Source: a virus
IMG/VR virus record: IMGVR_UViG_3300037245_000962
Coordinates: 1 to 25,969 of that record
Strand: one strand, 5' to 3'
Length of the DNA stretch: 25,969 bases
Shown here: piece by piece, positions 16,501 through 23,512 of the stretch
How positions within the stretch are numbered: position 1 is the stretch's first letter
Layout of the letters: every line of letters begins with the position of its first letter
Position numbers and translations under genes: made by a program
The notes under the pieces: generated by a model
What the model was told of the DNA's origin: nothing
The model's input: the letters and a program-made list of their open reading frames with translations, nothing else
The model's database searches: none

Positions 16501-16881
16501 GATATAACTAAGGCGGGTTACTACAGAGAACAATTTCACATAAGTAATTTTAACAAGTGCTACCCGTCCGTATCACGAAACCCCGGCGTAACCGAAATAA
16601 AAAAATGTACTCATTGGATGAACATAGAATTTAAAAGAGTAAAGCCGATTTTAATTTTAGCCTTTGGTAATTCGGGTATGCAATTTTTTCAAGGCAAAAA
16701 AACGGGTATTACTCAAATGTCTGGAAAAGTCGAATGGAATGACCTTTATAAAAGCTGGGTTTGCTACTGCTTGCACCCGGCGGCGGTCCTACATAACCCC
16801 GACAATTTGACCTATTATAAAGCTGGTATGAAAGCCTTTTTTAAATTCCTACAAGTCATAGCCGGGCCGAAATTGCGATAG
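13501..16881 (+). CDS. DnaE-type polymerase III alpha fused to family-4-like UDG
   Basis: 1126 aa. The ATG at 13501 is preferred to a TTG two codons earlier. An intact PHP domain starts with HLHVHTEYS. The C-family palm has PGRGSVGGS (351 on), PDIDIDF (391-397) and a third aspartate in MKLDIL (Asp543), then LSRPGP and VYQEQVM fingers motifs and a helix-hairpin-helix (KGIGEKRAQ, about 819). From about 940 the usual OB-fold and tau-binding ends are replaced by a uracil-DNA-glycosylase-like domain. It has Cys948, Cys951, Cys1020 and Cys1036 for a 4Fe-4S cluster, GEAPG (974-978) and HPAA (1092-1095). It is the main replicative polymerase. The PHP domain may proofread. Confidence 0.92.
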   Translation: MNNFCHLHVHTEYSTLDGFGKPEDYAKRAKALGHKYLACTDHGNIDGLIKFQKACEAVDIIPIHGCEVYLTPEVNKERKNGHCLLLIKNSRGFRNLCKMLSFANMEGFYYKPRITYQMLIDNCKGLVVSTACLQSFIYMECGEILWQSLNDIIGDDLYFEIMPLQGKQFVKHNKNIVRLAKKFNKKIIATNDCHYINRDEWKAQEVLLAIQSKAKWKDENRFKFSTKGLYLRSASEMKKYLMAGPYKYSNSWLTNTIEIAEKCSKFRIKPRPVRLPAFENLKPEFEAKALRHLCYVGFKRLFGNDLRKNPKYYKRFLEEFRLINKKKFIRYFLIVKELVEWCKDNEIMVGPGRGSVGGSLIAYLLGITTIDPLKFGLIFSRFIAEDRIDYPDIDIDFEPEKRDLIRQHLEDQYGEGNIAAVSTFNRMKSRAVVRDVSRVFDIDIAEVNQVTKLIDPQAEDGIQQAIDEHDEARDFADSYPQVIKLAKKLEGQIRAKSQHAAGLIVSRQRLDKSNRCNLIERDGTTLINWEMTDAEFVGLMKLDILAINLISILAETKRLVKENKNIVIEFEKIPLDDNKVLKEIGKGNNVGLFQLNAWATNNVIKEIGAENFMQIPIATALSRPGPANSGMTDEFIKRKRSKRWDRKHEIFEDICKDTYGVIVYQEQVMNVIHKIAGLPYSTADKIRKVIGKKRDAKEFAPYKKQFIKGCLQQGYFDRDEANDFWVMLQEHASYSFNLAHSVAYGMLGYWTGYLKFYYPTEFICASLTYGAKEKKAEMVEESYRLGLTLVPPRIIGGYTKANQWIAKNKNLYIPFTEVKGIGEKRAQEAIKLSTDKRRLPTFFTDPVKEKKYESKFEEMLDTIGAFRDNDNIEVTPTLKEFFDFRLTTNPRDTYPNLFKLFGHIRLTDLDGLLQGDIRTVRRMIKNKKVVKVVKFRRFERFVDRLFECQKCKLRSECSEPVPPSIGRYNISMVGEAPGFEEDREGRGFYEQARAGSKLWEDITKAGYYREQFHISNFNKCYPSVSRNPGVTEIKKCTHWMNIEFKRVKPILILAFGNSGMQFFQGKKTGITQMSGKVEWNDLYKSWVCYCLHPAAVLHNPDNLTYYKAGMKAFFKFLQVIAGPKLR

Positions 16882-16889
16882 TAAAAATA

Positions 16890-16908
16890 TGCTATAATTA
16901 GGTAGGGG
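16890..16908 (+). promoter_or_regulatory. Extended -10 promoter fused to ribosome site
   Basis: TGCTATAAT (16890-16898) followed by GGTAGGGG (16901-16908) and ATG at 16916. Spacing and sequence nearly repeat the module at 2790. It would drive the membrane protein, SSB and recombination genes. Confidence 0.65.
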
Positions 16909-16915
16909 TTAACCT

Positions 16916-17110
16916 ATGTTAGAAAACTTTTTCAAATATCTATTCCTTATAATCGTAGGCGCGGTAGGGCTTTACGTGCTTACGCGTCTAATAAGCTATG
17001 CCTTTGCGAAGTCATGGTATCAAGTAAAAAATCAACATACAGAAATGGAGGGTTTTAACAATGGCAAGAAAAAGACGAACAATCAAACGAAGCAATCAAA
17101 CGACAAGTAA
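16916..17110 (+). CDS. Small single-pass membrane protein
   Basis: 64 aa with one clear membrane helix (about residues 5-30, FFKYLFLIIVGAVGLYVL) and a polar, Lys/Asn-rich tail. It has its own promoter and Shine-Dalgarno. Its last 50 bases overlap the start of the SSB gene in another frame. It might anchor replication proteins to the membrane, or be unrelated to replication. No family recognised. Confidence 0.6.
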   Translation: MLENFFKYLFLIIVGAVGLYVLTRLISYAFAKSWYQVKNQHTEMEGFNNGKKKTNNQTKQSNDK

Positions 17111-18371
17111 AAGAAGGGATAGGAAAAGTAGTAAACCTTCGTCAAGGGAAACAGGCCGCCGAAGTAGTAAACGCACAAGCCGCCGCAAATCAAGCCGCGC
17201 CAGCGAAGGCAATTCCTTATTAAAGCGAATTAAAAAAGGTCAGCAAAGAGTAACGACCGCCCGTAGCATTATAAAGTCAATCGACAATATACAGTTATGG
17301 CGACCACGTGACGGCCAGCATATTATAGATATTGTTCCCTACAATGCCGGGCCTAATGACGGGCTGGAAAAAGAAGGCGACGAAACATATACCTATGAAG
17401 CGTGGGTACATAGGGGCGTGGGGCCGAATGAGCAAATGCATATTTGCCCGGCTGAAACCTATAACGAAGATTGTCCTATATGTGAACATAGACAAACGCT
17501 AAGGGAACGCGGGGCCGACGATAAAATATGGAAATCCTTATTTCCTAAGCGTCGTAATATCTACAATATCTTATGTTATGATGCAAACGAAGAACGCAAG
17601 GGCATTCAAGTTTGGGAAGTCCCGTACTTCTACGCGGAAAAAAATATTTTGGCTATTGCCAGCGAACCCCAGCGCGGCGGCGGGTCCGATACAATAAACT
17701 TTCCTCACGCCGAACATGGCAAAAGTATTTCCTTTACTATAGAACCGCCCCAAAGCAAAGAAGATTTTGCAAGCTATGTAGGCTTTAAATTTCTTGACCG
17801 TGACTATGCTATAGAGGATGAAATTTTAGATGAAGCCCATACGCTTGACGAATTAGTTTTACTTCTTGCCTATGACGAATTATCAGAAATTTACTACGGC
17901 GGTAAATCAGCAGAAGAAAAAACGGATGAAGATTTGGGCGGTAGCCGTAAACGCGGACGGGGCGGACGTTCCCGAAAGAAACGAGAACCCGAACCCAAAG
18001 ACAAAGAGGAAGGGCCGTCAACGGAAGACCTTATGGATGAATTGGAAGAGTGCGAAGACCTTGACGACCTTGAAGAGTTTGCCGAAAATTATGACTTCGA
18101 TATTAAAATAACTAATAAGTCAAACGTTCGTAAAGTCAAACGGGAATTTGAAGGGTTGATAATGGAAGAGGAAGGCGAAGAGGAACCCGAAGAAGGCGAA
18201 GCGGAAGGCGAAGAGGAAGGCGAATACGCCTACGGCGATATTATCAAAATGAAGCGCCGCCAGCTAAAGAAGTTAATCGAAAGCGAAGACCTTGACGTAG
18301 ATATTGACGACGCGGAAGACCTTGACGACTTGCGACAAATGGTAGCTGAAGAATTAGATATTCCAGTGTAA
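17061..18371 (+). CDS. gp32-like single-stranded DNA-binding protein
   Basis: A 436-aa candidate ssDNA-binding protein. The ATG at 17061 has GGAGGG eight bases upstream. The order is: an Arg/Lys/Ser-rich N-terminus of about 50 residues with RRTIKR; a beta-rich core with a gp32-like zinc site around His127, Cys129, Cys138, Cys141 and His143 (CPICEH); a basic linker near 300; and an acidic C-terminal third. Acidic tails are usual in SSBs and recruit partner proteins. Here the tail contains two HeH-like modules (about 322-366 and 391-433) shared with the 8643 protein. It would coat single strands for replication and recombination. Much longer than T4 gp32 (301 aa) because of both tails. Confidence 0.8.
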   Translation: MARKRRTIKRSNQTTSKRRDRKSSKPSSRETGRRSSKRTSRRKSSRASEGNSLLKRIKKGQQRVTTARSIIKSIDNIQLWRPRDGQHIIDIVPYNAGPNDGLEKEGDETYTYEAWVHRGVGPNEQMHICPAETYNEDCPICEHRQTLRERGADDKIWKSLFPKRRNIYNILCYDANEERKGIQVWEVPYFYAEKNILAIASEPQRGGGSDTINFPHAEHGKSISFTIEPPQSKEDFASYVGFKFLDRDYAIEDEILDEAHTLDELVLLLAYDELSEIYYGGKSAEEKTDEDLGGSRKRGRGGRSRKKREPEPKDKEEGPSTEDLMDELEECEDLDDLEEFAENYDFDIKITNKSNVRKVKREFEGLIMEEEGEEEPEEGEAEGEEEGEYAYGDIIKMKRRQLKKLIESEDLDVDIDDAEDLDDLRQMVAEELDIPV

Positions 18372-18380
18372 GGCAATGTT

Positions 18381-19439
18381 ATGCGAAAATTAAAAAGAAG
18401 GAAAGTGACATTTGAAAAGTCGGACCCTGTAGATTTTATCGGGTCCGGCTGTACGTGTTTAAATTGCGCGCTTAGTGGCCGGGGACCGCGCGGGGGCTGG
18501 GCGCGCGCGCGTATAGTCAATATTGTAGGGGACCGTTCAAGCGGTAAAACAGTTCTTGCGCTTGAAGCCTGTTTTAGTTATTTCCAGACCATTAAAAAAC
18601 TTGAATCTAAAATATGGCCTAAAGTAAAACAGTTTGATATTGTCTACAATAACGCGGAAAGCGTTATGGACTTTGACATAAATACAATGTATGGCGAACG
18701 CTTTAACAAAAAAGTAAACTGGATACGTAGCCCAAACGTCGAACACTTTGGGCGCGACTATGCACGCCGGGTAGATGCACTAACGCCCGGCCACGCTTTA
18801 CTATATGTAGTTGATACCTTAGATTTTTTGAAGTCAAAGAAATCTATTGACCGTTTTCAAGATAGCATCGACGACGACGAAGAGGTAAAAGGAAGTTATG
18901 ATACAGAAAAACAAAGATTCCTAAGTAACTTTTTCGCGCATACCAGTGAATACTTATTGCGAAATGAAAAAGATGCAACCTTAATTATAATAAGTCAAGT
19001 TAGAAAAAAGATAGGTCAAGTATTCGGCAAGCAAGATATGCGTACAGGCGGTAAAGCCTTTGACCATGCTATTCATCAAGAAGCATGGATAAGGCAAATC
19101 AAACGTTTGCCTATGACTCGCAAAGGCGAAAGAAGGATTTACGGAATTGAAACAGCGGTAAAGATTGAAAAAAATAAATGCGCTAAACCCTTTAGAGAAG
19201 CGAACTTCCAAATTATTTTTGACTATGGTGTAGATAATTTAGCGTCAATGATTGATTATCTATATGGAAACAAGCAAATCAAACTTGACGGTAAGATATT
19301 CAAAACCCATAAAGCATTTATAAAATATATTGAGCAAAACAATTATGAAAAAATACTTGAAGAGAAAATCGAAATCAAGTGGCAGAACATTGAAACGGCG
19401 TTCGTTAAAGAAGTCGAAGTCAGAAAAAAGCGTTGGTAG
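18381..19439 (+). CDS. RecA-like recombinase
   Basis: 352 aa, the size of bacterial RecA. An N-terminal MRKLKRRK tag precedes the core. Seen: GSGCTCLNCALSG (the RecA STGSLALDIALG segment), Walker A GDRSSGKT (50-57), NAES in place of RecA DAEH, and SQVRKKIGQVFG (from 205) followed by GGKAFDHA, which align with RecA NQIRMKIGVMFG and GGNALKFY including loop L2. It would form filaments on single strands and catalyse strand exchange. It follows the SSB gene by nine bases, a functional pairing. Its 3' end overlaps the exonuclease start by about 95-110 bases. Confidence 0.88.
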   Translation: MRKLKRRKVTFEKSDPVDFIGSGCTCLNCALSGRGPRGGWARARIVNIVGDRSSGKTVLALEACFSYFQTIKKLESKIWPKVKQFDIVYNNAESVMDFDINTMYGERFNKKVNWIRSPNVEHFGRDYARRVDALTPGHALLYVVDTLDFLKSKKSIDRFQDSIDDDEEVKGSYDTEKQRFLSNFFAHTSEYLLRNEKDATLIIISQVRKKIGQVFGKQDMRTGGKAFDHAIHQEAWIRQIKRLPMTRKGERRIYGIETAVKIEKNKCAKPFREANFQIIFDYGVDNLASMIDYLYGNKQIKLDGKIFKTHKAFIKYIEQNNYEKILEEKIEIKWQNIETAFVKEVEVRKKRW

Positions 19440-20346
19440 ACAAACACGATTACCATTTAAGAAAAAGGGTAAAACCTATTTGCTATTCGATTCTACTGCT
19501 ATGTCTTACGCGGCCTACTATACAACGGGTTCACTTAGCTACAAAGGCAAGCAAACCGGCGTTATATACGGATTCCTAAAGCGTGTAGCAAATCTTGCCT
19601 ACAAGTATAAAACATCGAACTTAATTTTTTGCTGGGACGCTGGGGTAACGTGGCGGCATTTTAACTACGACGGTTATAAAAGGGACCGCCAGCATAAAAA
19701 GGAAATGCAAACCGAAGCCGAAAAAATAATAAGCGATTCCCTTTTACTACAAAGCCTACAGCTTAACCATGAGATTTTACCGCGTATGGGTTTAGTCAAT
19801 ACCTTCTGTTTTAAAAATTATGAAGCCGACGACTTAATAGGCGCGCTTGTAGACAAGCTACACGATAGGAAAATAATCGTTTCCAGTGATACCGATTTTT
19901 ACCAATGTCTTGACCGCGCCGATATGTATTTAATCAAGCAAAAAAAGTTACTCACTAAAAAAAGCTTTATGCGAAAATACAATGTCTACCCCGACAACTG
20001 GGCTTATGCGAAAGCTATAGGCGGTTGTAATTCGGATAGTGTTATAGGAATTGACGGCGTAGGCGACCCGAAAAGCCCCGGTAGTAAAGCGCTTAAATAC
20101 ATACGCGGCGAAATGGGACCGGGCAAAGTTAGGGACCGTATAGAATCAAGCAAAGGCAAAGAGATTGTCGAAAAGAATTTACCTATAGTAACCATTCCTT
20201 ATATGCTTGATTTAATGCCACGTATGCTAATACGCCGTCATAGGGTAACACGAAAGAAATTACTACAAGAGTTTGACCGCTGGCATTTTTCTTCATTTAT
20301 GGAACGTGAAGCCTTTGCAAAATGGAAAGAGATTTTTGACTTATGA
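19345..20346 (+). CDS. 5'-3' exonuclease, FEN/RNase H-like
   Basis: 333 aa from ATG 19345; a TTG at 19330 would add five residues. The core is a FEN-type nuclease with LLFDST, the acidic metal-site motifs YEADDLIG and SSDTDFYQ, and a helix-hairpin-helix-like GGCNSDSVIGIDGVG. It would remove RNA primers and 5' flaps. The first ~30 residues lie inside the RecA gene in another frame and encode TLKRR (19387-19401). No plausible start exists between the RecA stop and the catalytic core, so part of this overlap must be translated. QTRLPF, just after the overlap, fits the bacterial clamp-binding hexapeptide pattern QxxLxF. Translation is probably coupled to RecA. Confidence 0.85.
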   Translation: MKKYLKRKSKSSGRTLKRRSLKKSKSEKSVGRQTRLPFKKKGKTYLLFDSTAMSYAAYYTTGSLSYKGKQTGVIYGFLKRVANLAYKYKTSNLIFCWDAGVTWRHFNYDGYKRDRQHKKEMQTEAEKIISDSLLLQSLQLNHEILPRMGLVNTFCFKNYEADDLIGALVDKLHDRKIIVSSDTDFYQCLDRADMYLIKQKKLLTKKSFMRKYNVYPDNWAYAKAIGGCNSDSVIGIDGVGDPKSPGSKALKYIRGEMGPGKVRDRIESSKGKEIVEKNLPIVTIPYMLDLMPRMLIRRHRVTRKKLLQEFDRWHFSSFMEREAFAKWKEIFDL

Positions 20347-20579
20347 CTACAAAACACGAAGAACATTTACAACTAATAGCCGGGGCTTTAGAGCATTTTC
20401 TAAAGGAACTATACGGCGAAAAAATAGGGTTTTTCCTATGTGTCTTTAAATTTAACGAAGCTGGGGCCGCCGATTATATATCAAACGGCCAGCGCGAAGA
20501 TATGATAAAGGCATTAAAGGAAACCGTTGAACGGCTTGAAAAAAATGAAGTGATTCCCGTTACTATAGGCACGGCTTAA
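20343..20579 (+). CDS. Small conserved phage protein
   Basis: A 78-aa protein starting inside the exonuclease stop (ATGA). The segment GFFLCVFKFNEAGAADYISN followed by REDMIKALKETVERL matches a small protein common in phage genomes, known to me only as hypothetical. It is probably an alpha-beta fold. No function can be assigned. Confidence 0.65.
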   Translation: MTTKHEEHLQLIAGALEHFLKELYGEKIGFFLCVFKFNEAGAADYISNGQREDMIKALKETVERLEKNEVIPVTIGTA

Positions 20580-20581
20580 CT

Positions 20582-21523
20582 ATGATTAAAGTACTACAAT
20601 TAATAAACTATCAAAGCCATAAACGAACACGCCTAAGACTAAGCCCCGGTATTAATGGGATTATAGGCAAGTCAAACGCCGGGAAGACCGCTATAATAAG
20701 GGCTTTAAATCTGCTTAGGTCAAACAGGCCGGGCGGGTTTGCCTACCATTACAACCACGCTAAACGCGCCTTCACGCAAATCTTAGCGAAGGTCGATAAC
20801 CATACGATTAAATTTCATCGAACTAAGACGGCTACTACTTATCAAATCGACAAAGAAAAACCATACGAAGGCTTCGGGCGGGACGTACCCGACAAGATTG
20901 TAGACATTCTAAATTTAGACGACATTAATTTTAGTGAACAACTGGGGCTACCTTTCCTTATAACCGCGTCGCCCGGCGAAGTAGCAAAGACCATTAATAG
21001 AATCACTAAGGCCGACGACTTTGAAAAATGTATGTCAATAGCTAATAAGGAAATCAACGCACAAAATGCAAAGCGCAAAACTTTAGTTAAAGACATTTCA
21101 GATATTGAGTTAAAACTAAAACGCTTTAAACCATTGGCCGAAGCTAAACAATTTATTGCCCGTGCTAACAGGATTGAAAATATTATTGAATCATTGACCG
21201 GCAAACGCGACGGCCTAACCGACCTAATACAATTTATAAAAGATGCAAGGCAAGCGATTAAAGACGAAAGCAAATTGTTAAAGCCTAAACAGCTTATAGA
21301 CAAAGCAGAAATTTTACAGGAAGAAATTAAAAACGCAAATACTACTCATGCCTTGATTGACCAAATACTAAGCCTTAAAGATCAAATCAAATTAGCCAAA
21401 AAAGAAAAACGTTTCTTAATACGGGACTATGTAGCGGAACTTCGCCACGAAAAAAAATGTCCTACGTGTTACCATGAAATCACGTATAAACAATTAGGAG
21501 TCATAAGAAGGGAATTAAAATGA
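20582..21523 (+). CDS. Rad50/SbcC-like ATPase, N-terminal half
   Basis: A 313-aa SMC-family half protein. Walker A is GKSNAGKT (29-36). An N-lobe with DINFSEQ (Q-loop region, about 118) precedes coiled coil (about 160-285). It ends just after a zinc-hook-like CPTC (293-296). A complete Rad50 would continue into a returning coil and C-lobe; here those are encoded separately at 22609 and 22850. With the Mre11-like nuclease between the halves, the products should assemble into an end-processing complex like SbcCD or T4 gp46/47. The single, very short coil arm is unusual. Confidence 0.88.
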   Translation: MIKVLQLINYQSHKRTRLRLSPGINGIIGKSNAGKTAIIRALNLLRSNRPGGFAYHYNHAKRAFTQILAKVDNHTIKFHRTKTATTYQIDKEKPYEGFGRDVPDKIVDILNLDDINFSEQLGLPFLITASPGEVAKTINRITKADDFEKCMSIANKEINAQNAKRKTLVKDISDIELKLKRFKPLAEAKQFIARANRIENIIESLTGKRDGLTDLIQFIKDARQAIKDESKLLKPKQLIDKAEILQEEIKNANTTHALIDQILSLKDQIKLAKKEKRFLIRDYVAELRHEKKCPTCYHEITYKQLGVIRRELK

Positions 21524-21708
21524 CTACAGTTAATATTGAAATCAACGACCAAACCGCCGCCGTGCTTCGGGACTTGTTTGACCACATATTTAAAACAGGC
21601 GCTAAAATGACTTTGACTATAGATTTTCTTTTGCAAATACAAAAGCGTCTTGATAATTCGGAACAATTAACCCCTATAGTATCAAGTATAAAGGTAGCCG
21701 TTCAATGA
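21520..21708 (+). CDS. Small protein between Rad50-N and Mre11 genes
   Basis: A 62-aa protein with ATGA overlaps at both ends. It starts MTTVNIEINDQTAAVLRDLF and is probably a short strand followed by helices. No known motif. The overlaps make it part of the Mre11-Rad50 translational unit. Confidence 0.6.
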   Translation: MTTVNIEINDQTAAVLRDLFDHIFKTGAKMTLTIDFLLQIQKRLDNSEQLTPIVSSIKVAVQ

Positions 21709-22625
21709 AATTAGTTTTACTAAGCGACATACACTTGACAAGTAAACGGCCTATAGCCCGGCGTGATAATATAGAACGTACAGGCATTAATAAATTTCAC
21801 TACGTTTTAAAATGGGCGAACGAAAATGGGGCGGACATTTGCATAGCTGGGGACTTCTTTGACAAGTCGCGCGAATGGAATATTTTATTAAGGATAATAA
21901 TTTTGCTAAGGACATTTAATAGTCAAAAAGTTTATTGCGTTTACGGTCAACATGATTCCTATTACTATTCTAATATGGTTAACAATGCAACCACGTTAGG
22001 GGTTTTGTGGTCAATGGGTTTGGTTGAAATGCTAAACCCGACAAACCCTTGTAGAATAGGGACCGACACGCATCTATACGGAAGTAGTTGGGGCGAAGAT
22101 TTACCTACAGACATTGACGATAGTAAAACTAATATTCTAATTACTCATAGGCCGGTGGCACAAAAGGAAATTTTCCCCGGTCATAAGTTTATAGGGTCCG
22201 GGCGTTTCCTACGAACAAATAAAAAATTCAAGCTGATACTGGTAGGAGATATACATAGACATTTCTATATTGAACGAAAGGGTAGGCATATAGTCAATAC
22301 CGGCCCTATGCTACGTTTAGAAGCTACCGACTATAATAAAAAGCATAAGCCCTGCTTTTATGTTTACGAAACTGTTACAAATGAAATACATAAAGAGATA
22401 ATACCCCACGTACCGGGCGACGAAGTACTTGACTTTAGCCATTTACAGACCGCGCAACAAAGCCTTGTAGACGAACAAAAATTAACCGCGTTAGCAAAGG
22501 CTATGCAGGGTAGTAGATCACCCGGCGCGAAACGTATAGACATTCCTAAAATGCTTAGTAAGTTAAACGTAACCAAAAGAGTTAAAAAAATTGTAATGGA
22601 AATTCACCATGCCGCAAGATATTAA
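21705..22625 (+). CDS. Mre11/SbcD-like metallophosphoesterase nuclease
   Basis: 306 aa. The calcineurin-like metal motifs are all visible: SDIH (Asp8, His10), GDFFD (Asp50), GQHD (82-84) in place of GNHD, ITHRP (His148) and GDIHRHF (Asp182, His184, His186). The Asn to Gln change in the third motif is one I associate with phage members of this family. The C-terminus (about 260-306) is a basic helical segment that could bind the Rad50 coil. It would process DNA ends for recombination-dependent replication. It is encoded between the two Rad50 halves. Confidence 0.9.
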   Translation: MKLVLLSDIHLTSKRPIARRDNIERTGINKFHYVLKWANENGADICIAGDFFDKSREWNILLRIIILLRTFNSQKVYCVYGQHDSYYYSNMVNNATTLGVLWSMGLVEMLNPTNPCRIGTDTHLYGSSWGEDLPTDIDDSKTNILITHRPVAQKEIFPGHKFIGSGRFLRTNKKFKLILVGDIHRHFYIERKGRHIVNTGPMLRLEATDYNKKHKPCFYVYETVTNEIHKEIIPHVPGDEVLDFSHLQTAQQSLVDEQKLTALAKAMQGSRSPGAKRIDIPKMLSKLNVTKRVKKIVMEIHHAARY

Positions 22626-22902
22626 AAGTTTAAAAAGGAAAATTGACGCGATTACTTCTAACATAGCTATTTATAAACATGACCACGATAGGTATGTAGC
22701 TAAACTAAATAAGCTATTCGGCATAACTGATTTACAGCAAGCCGAAGCGTTATTAGATGAATTAGAAAATAAAATTTCCAAAGCCCAAAGACGGCAAACC
22801 CTATTACTTAGCCGGGCTAACCAACTTTTGAAAGACGTAAAGGTAACTAATGAACAATACCTTGAAGCAAACAAACGATTACTACAAAAGCCTGATAGTT
22901 GA
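22609..22902 (+). CDS. Small coiled-coil protein, Rad50 coil equivalent
   Basis: 97 aa, nearly all predicted coiled coil (KSLKRKIDAI..., EALLDELENKISKAQRRQTLL...), with LFGITDLQQAE as a hinge. It overlaps the end of the nuclease gene and the start of the Rad50 C-half gene. By position and nature it replaces part of the returning coil arm of Rad50. Its C-terminal VKVTNEQYL is shared with the protein at 2. It is one frame away from the C-half, so a +1 frameshift fusion is conceivable, but I see no clear slippery site. Confidence 0.7.
   Translation: MPQDIKSLKRKIDAITSNIAIYKHDHDRYVAKLNKLFGITDLQQAEALLDELENKISKAQRRQTLLLSRANQLLKDVKVTNEQYLEANKRLLQKPDS
22824..22863 (+). repeat. 40-bp dispersed repeat, copy 2
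   Basis: Matches 112-151 at 37 of 40 positions. This copy contains the Shine-Dalgarno-like AAAGG and the ATG (22850) of the Rad50 C-half gene while also coding the end of the coil protein. Confidence 0.85.
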
Positions 22903-23512
22903 AAAAAGATTATTGGAAAATGACGCTAAAAAGAAGGCATTTAGCTTAAGGATTATAGGCCGTAAAATAAATGACTATGGCGAAGCGCGTTCAGTGTTTG
23001 CTATTATGGCTAAACAAATACAAATCGAAACTACTGAACACATAGAAAACCTTGTAACTATGGCTATACAAACGGTTTACGAACAACCATTTACTTTCCA
23101 TTTGTTATTTGAGGAAAAGCGCAATACTATTTCCTGTACGCCTATAATCAAAGACGGCAAAGACGAATACGAACCTAAGCATACTATGGGCGGCGGAGTA
23201 TTAGATATAATAGGCTTCGCGCTACGTGTAGTACTTTGGTCAATGCAGGAACCACGTAGCCGTAATATATTTGTATTAGATGAACCCTTCCGATATTGCG
23301 GTAAGCTAAGTATTAAGGCCGGGCAAATATTAAAACGCCTTAGCGAAAAATTAAAGTTTCAAGTAATACTTGTAACGCATGACGATTCACTTATAGACAT
23401 TTGCGATAAGGTCTGGATTATTGAACATAGGGGCTTTAGCCGGGTTAGCCTAATAAAAACATTTACCGAACGAATTAAACAAAAAATGAAGAGGTTAAGA
23501 AATGCTAATTGA
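22850..23512 (+). CDS. Rad50/SbcC-like ATPase, C-terminal half
   Basis: A 220-aa SMC C-lobe. A short coil (about 1-65) leads into an ABC-signature-like MGGGVLDI (113 on), Walker B VLDEPF (Asp144, Glu145) and H-loop VTHDD (His177). The Walker A it needs is in the protein at 20582, so an active site requires both halves. It ends in a basic tail (KQKMKRLRNAN). It overlaps the coil gene upstream by 53 bases and the next gene by 11. Confidence 0.85.
   Translation: MNNTLKQTNDYYKSLIVEKRLLENDAKKKAFSLRIIGRKINDYGEARSVFAIMAKQIQIETTEHIENLVTMAIQTVYEQPFTFHLLFEEKRNTISCTPIIKDGKDEYEPKHTMGGGVLDIIGFALRVVLWSMQEPRSRNIFVLDEPFRYCGKLSIKAGQILKRLSEKLKFQVILVTHDDSLIDICDKVWIIEHRGFSRVSLIKTFTERIKQKMKRLRNAN

Noticed and set aside
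17866-18111. Second frame inside the SSB gene
   Set aside because: It overlaps the acidic tail fully, has no ribosome site and no independent support.
20685-20700. TATAAT-like sequence inside the Rad50 N-half gene
   Set aside because: It lies deep in a coding region with no downstream gene start nearby and no -35.
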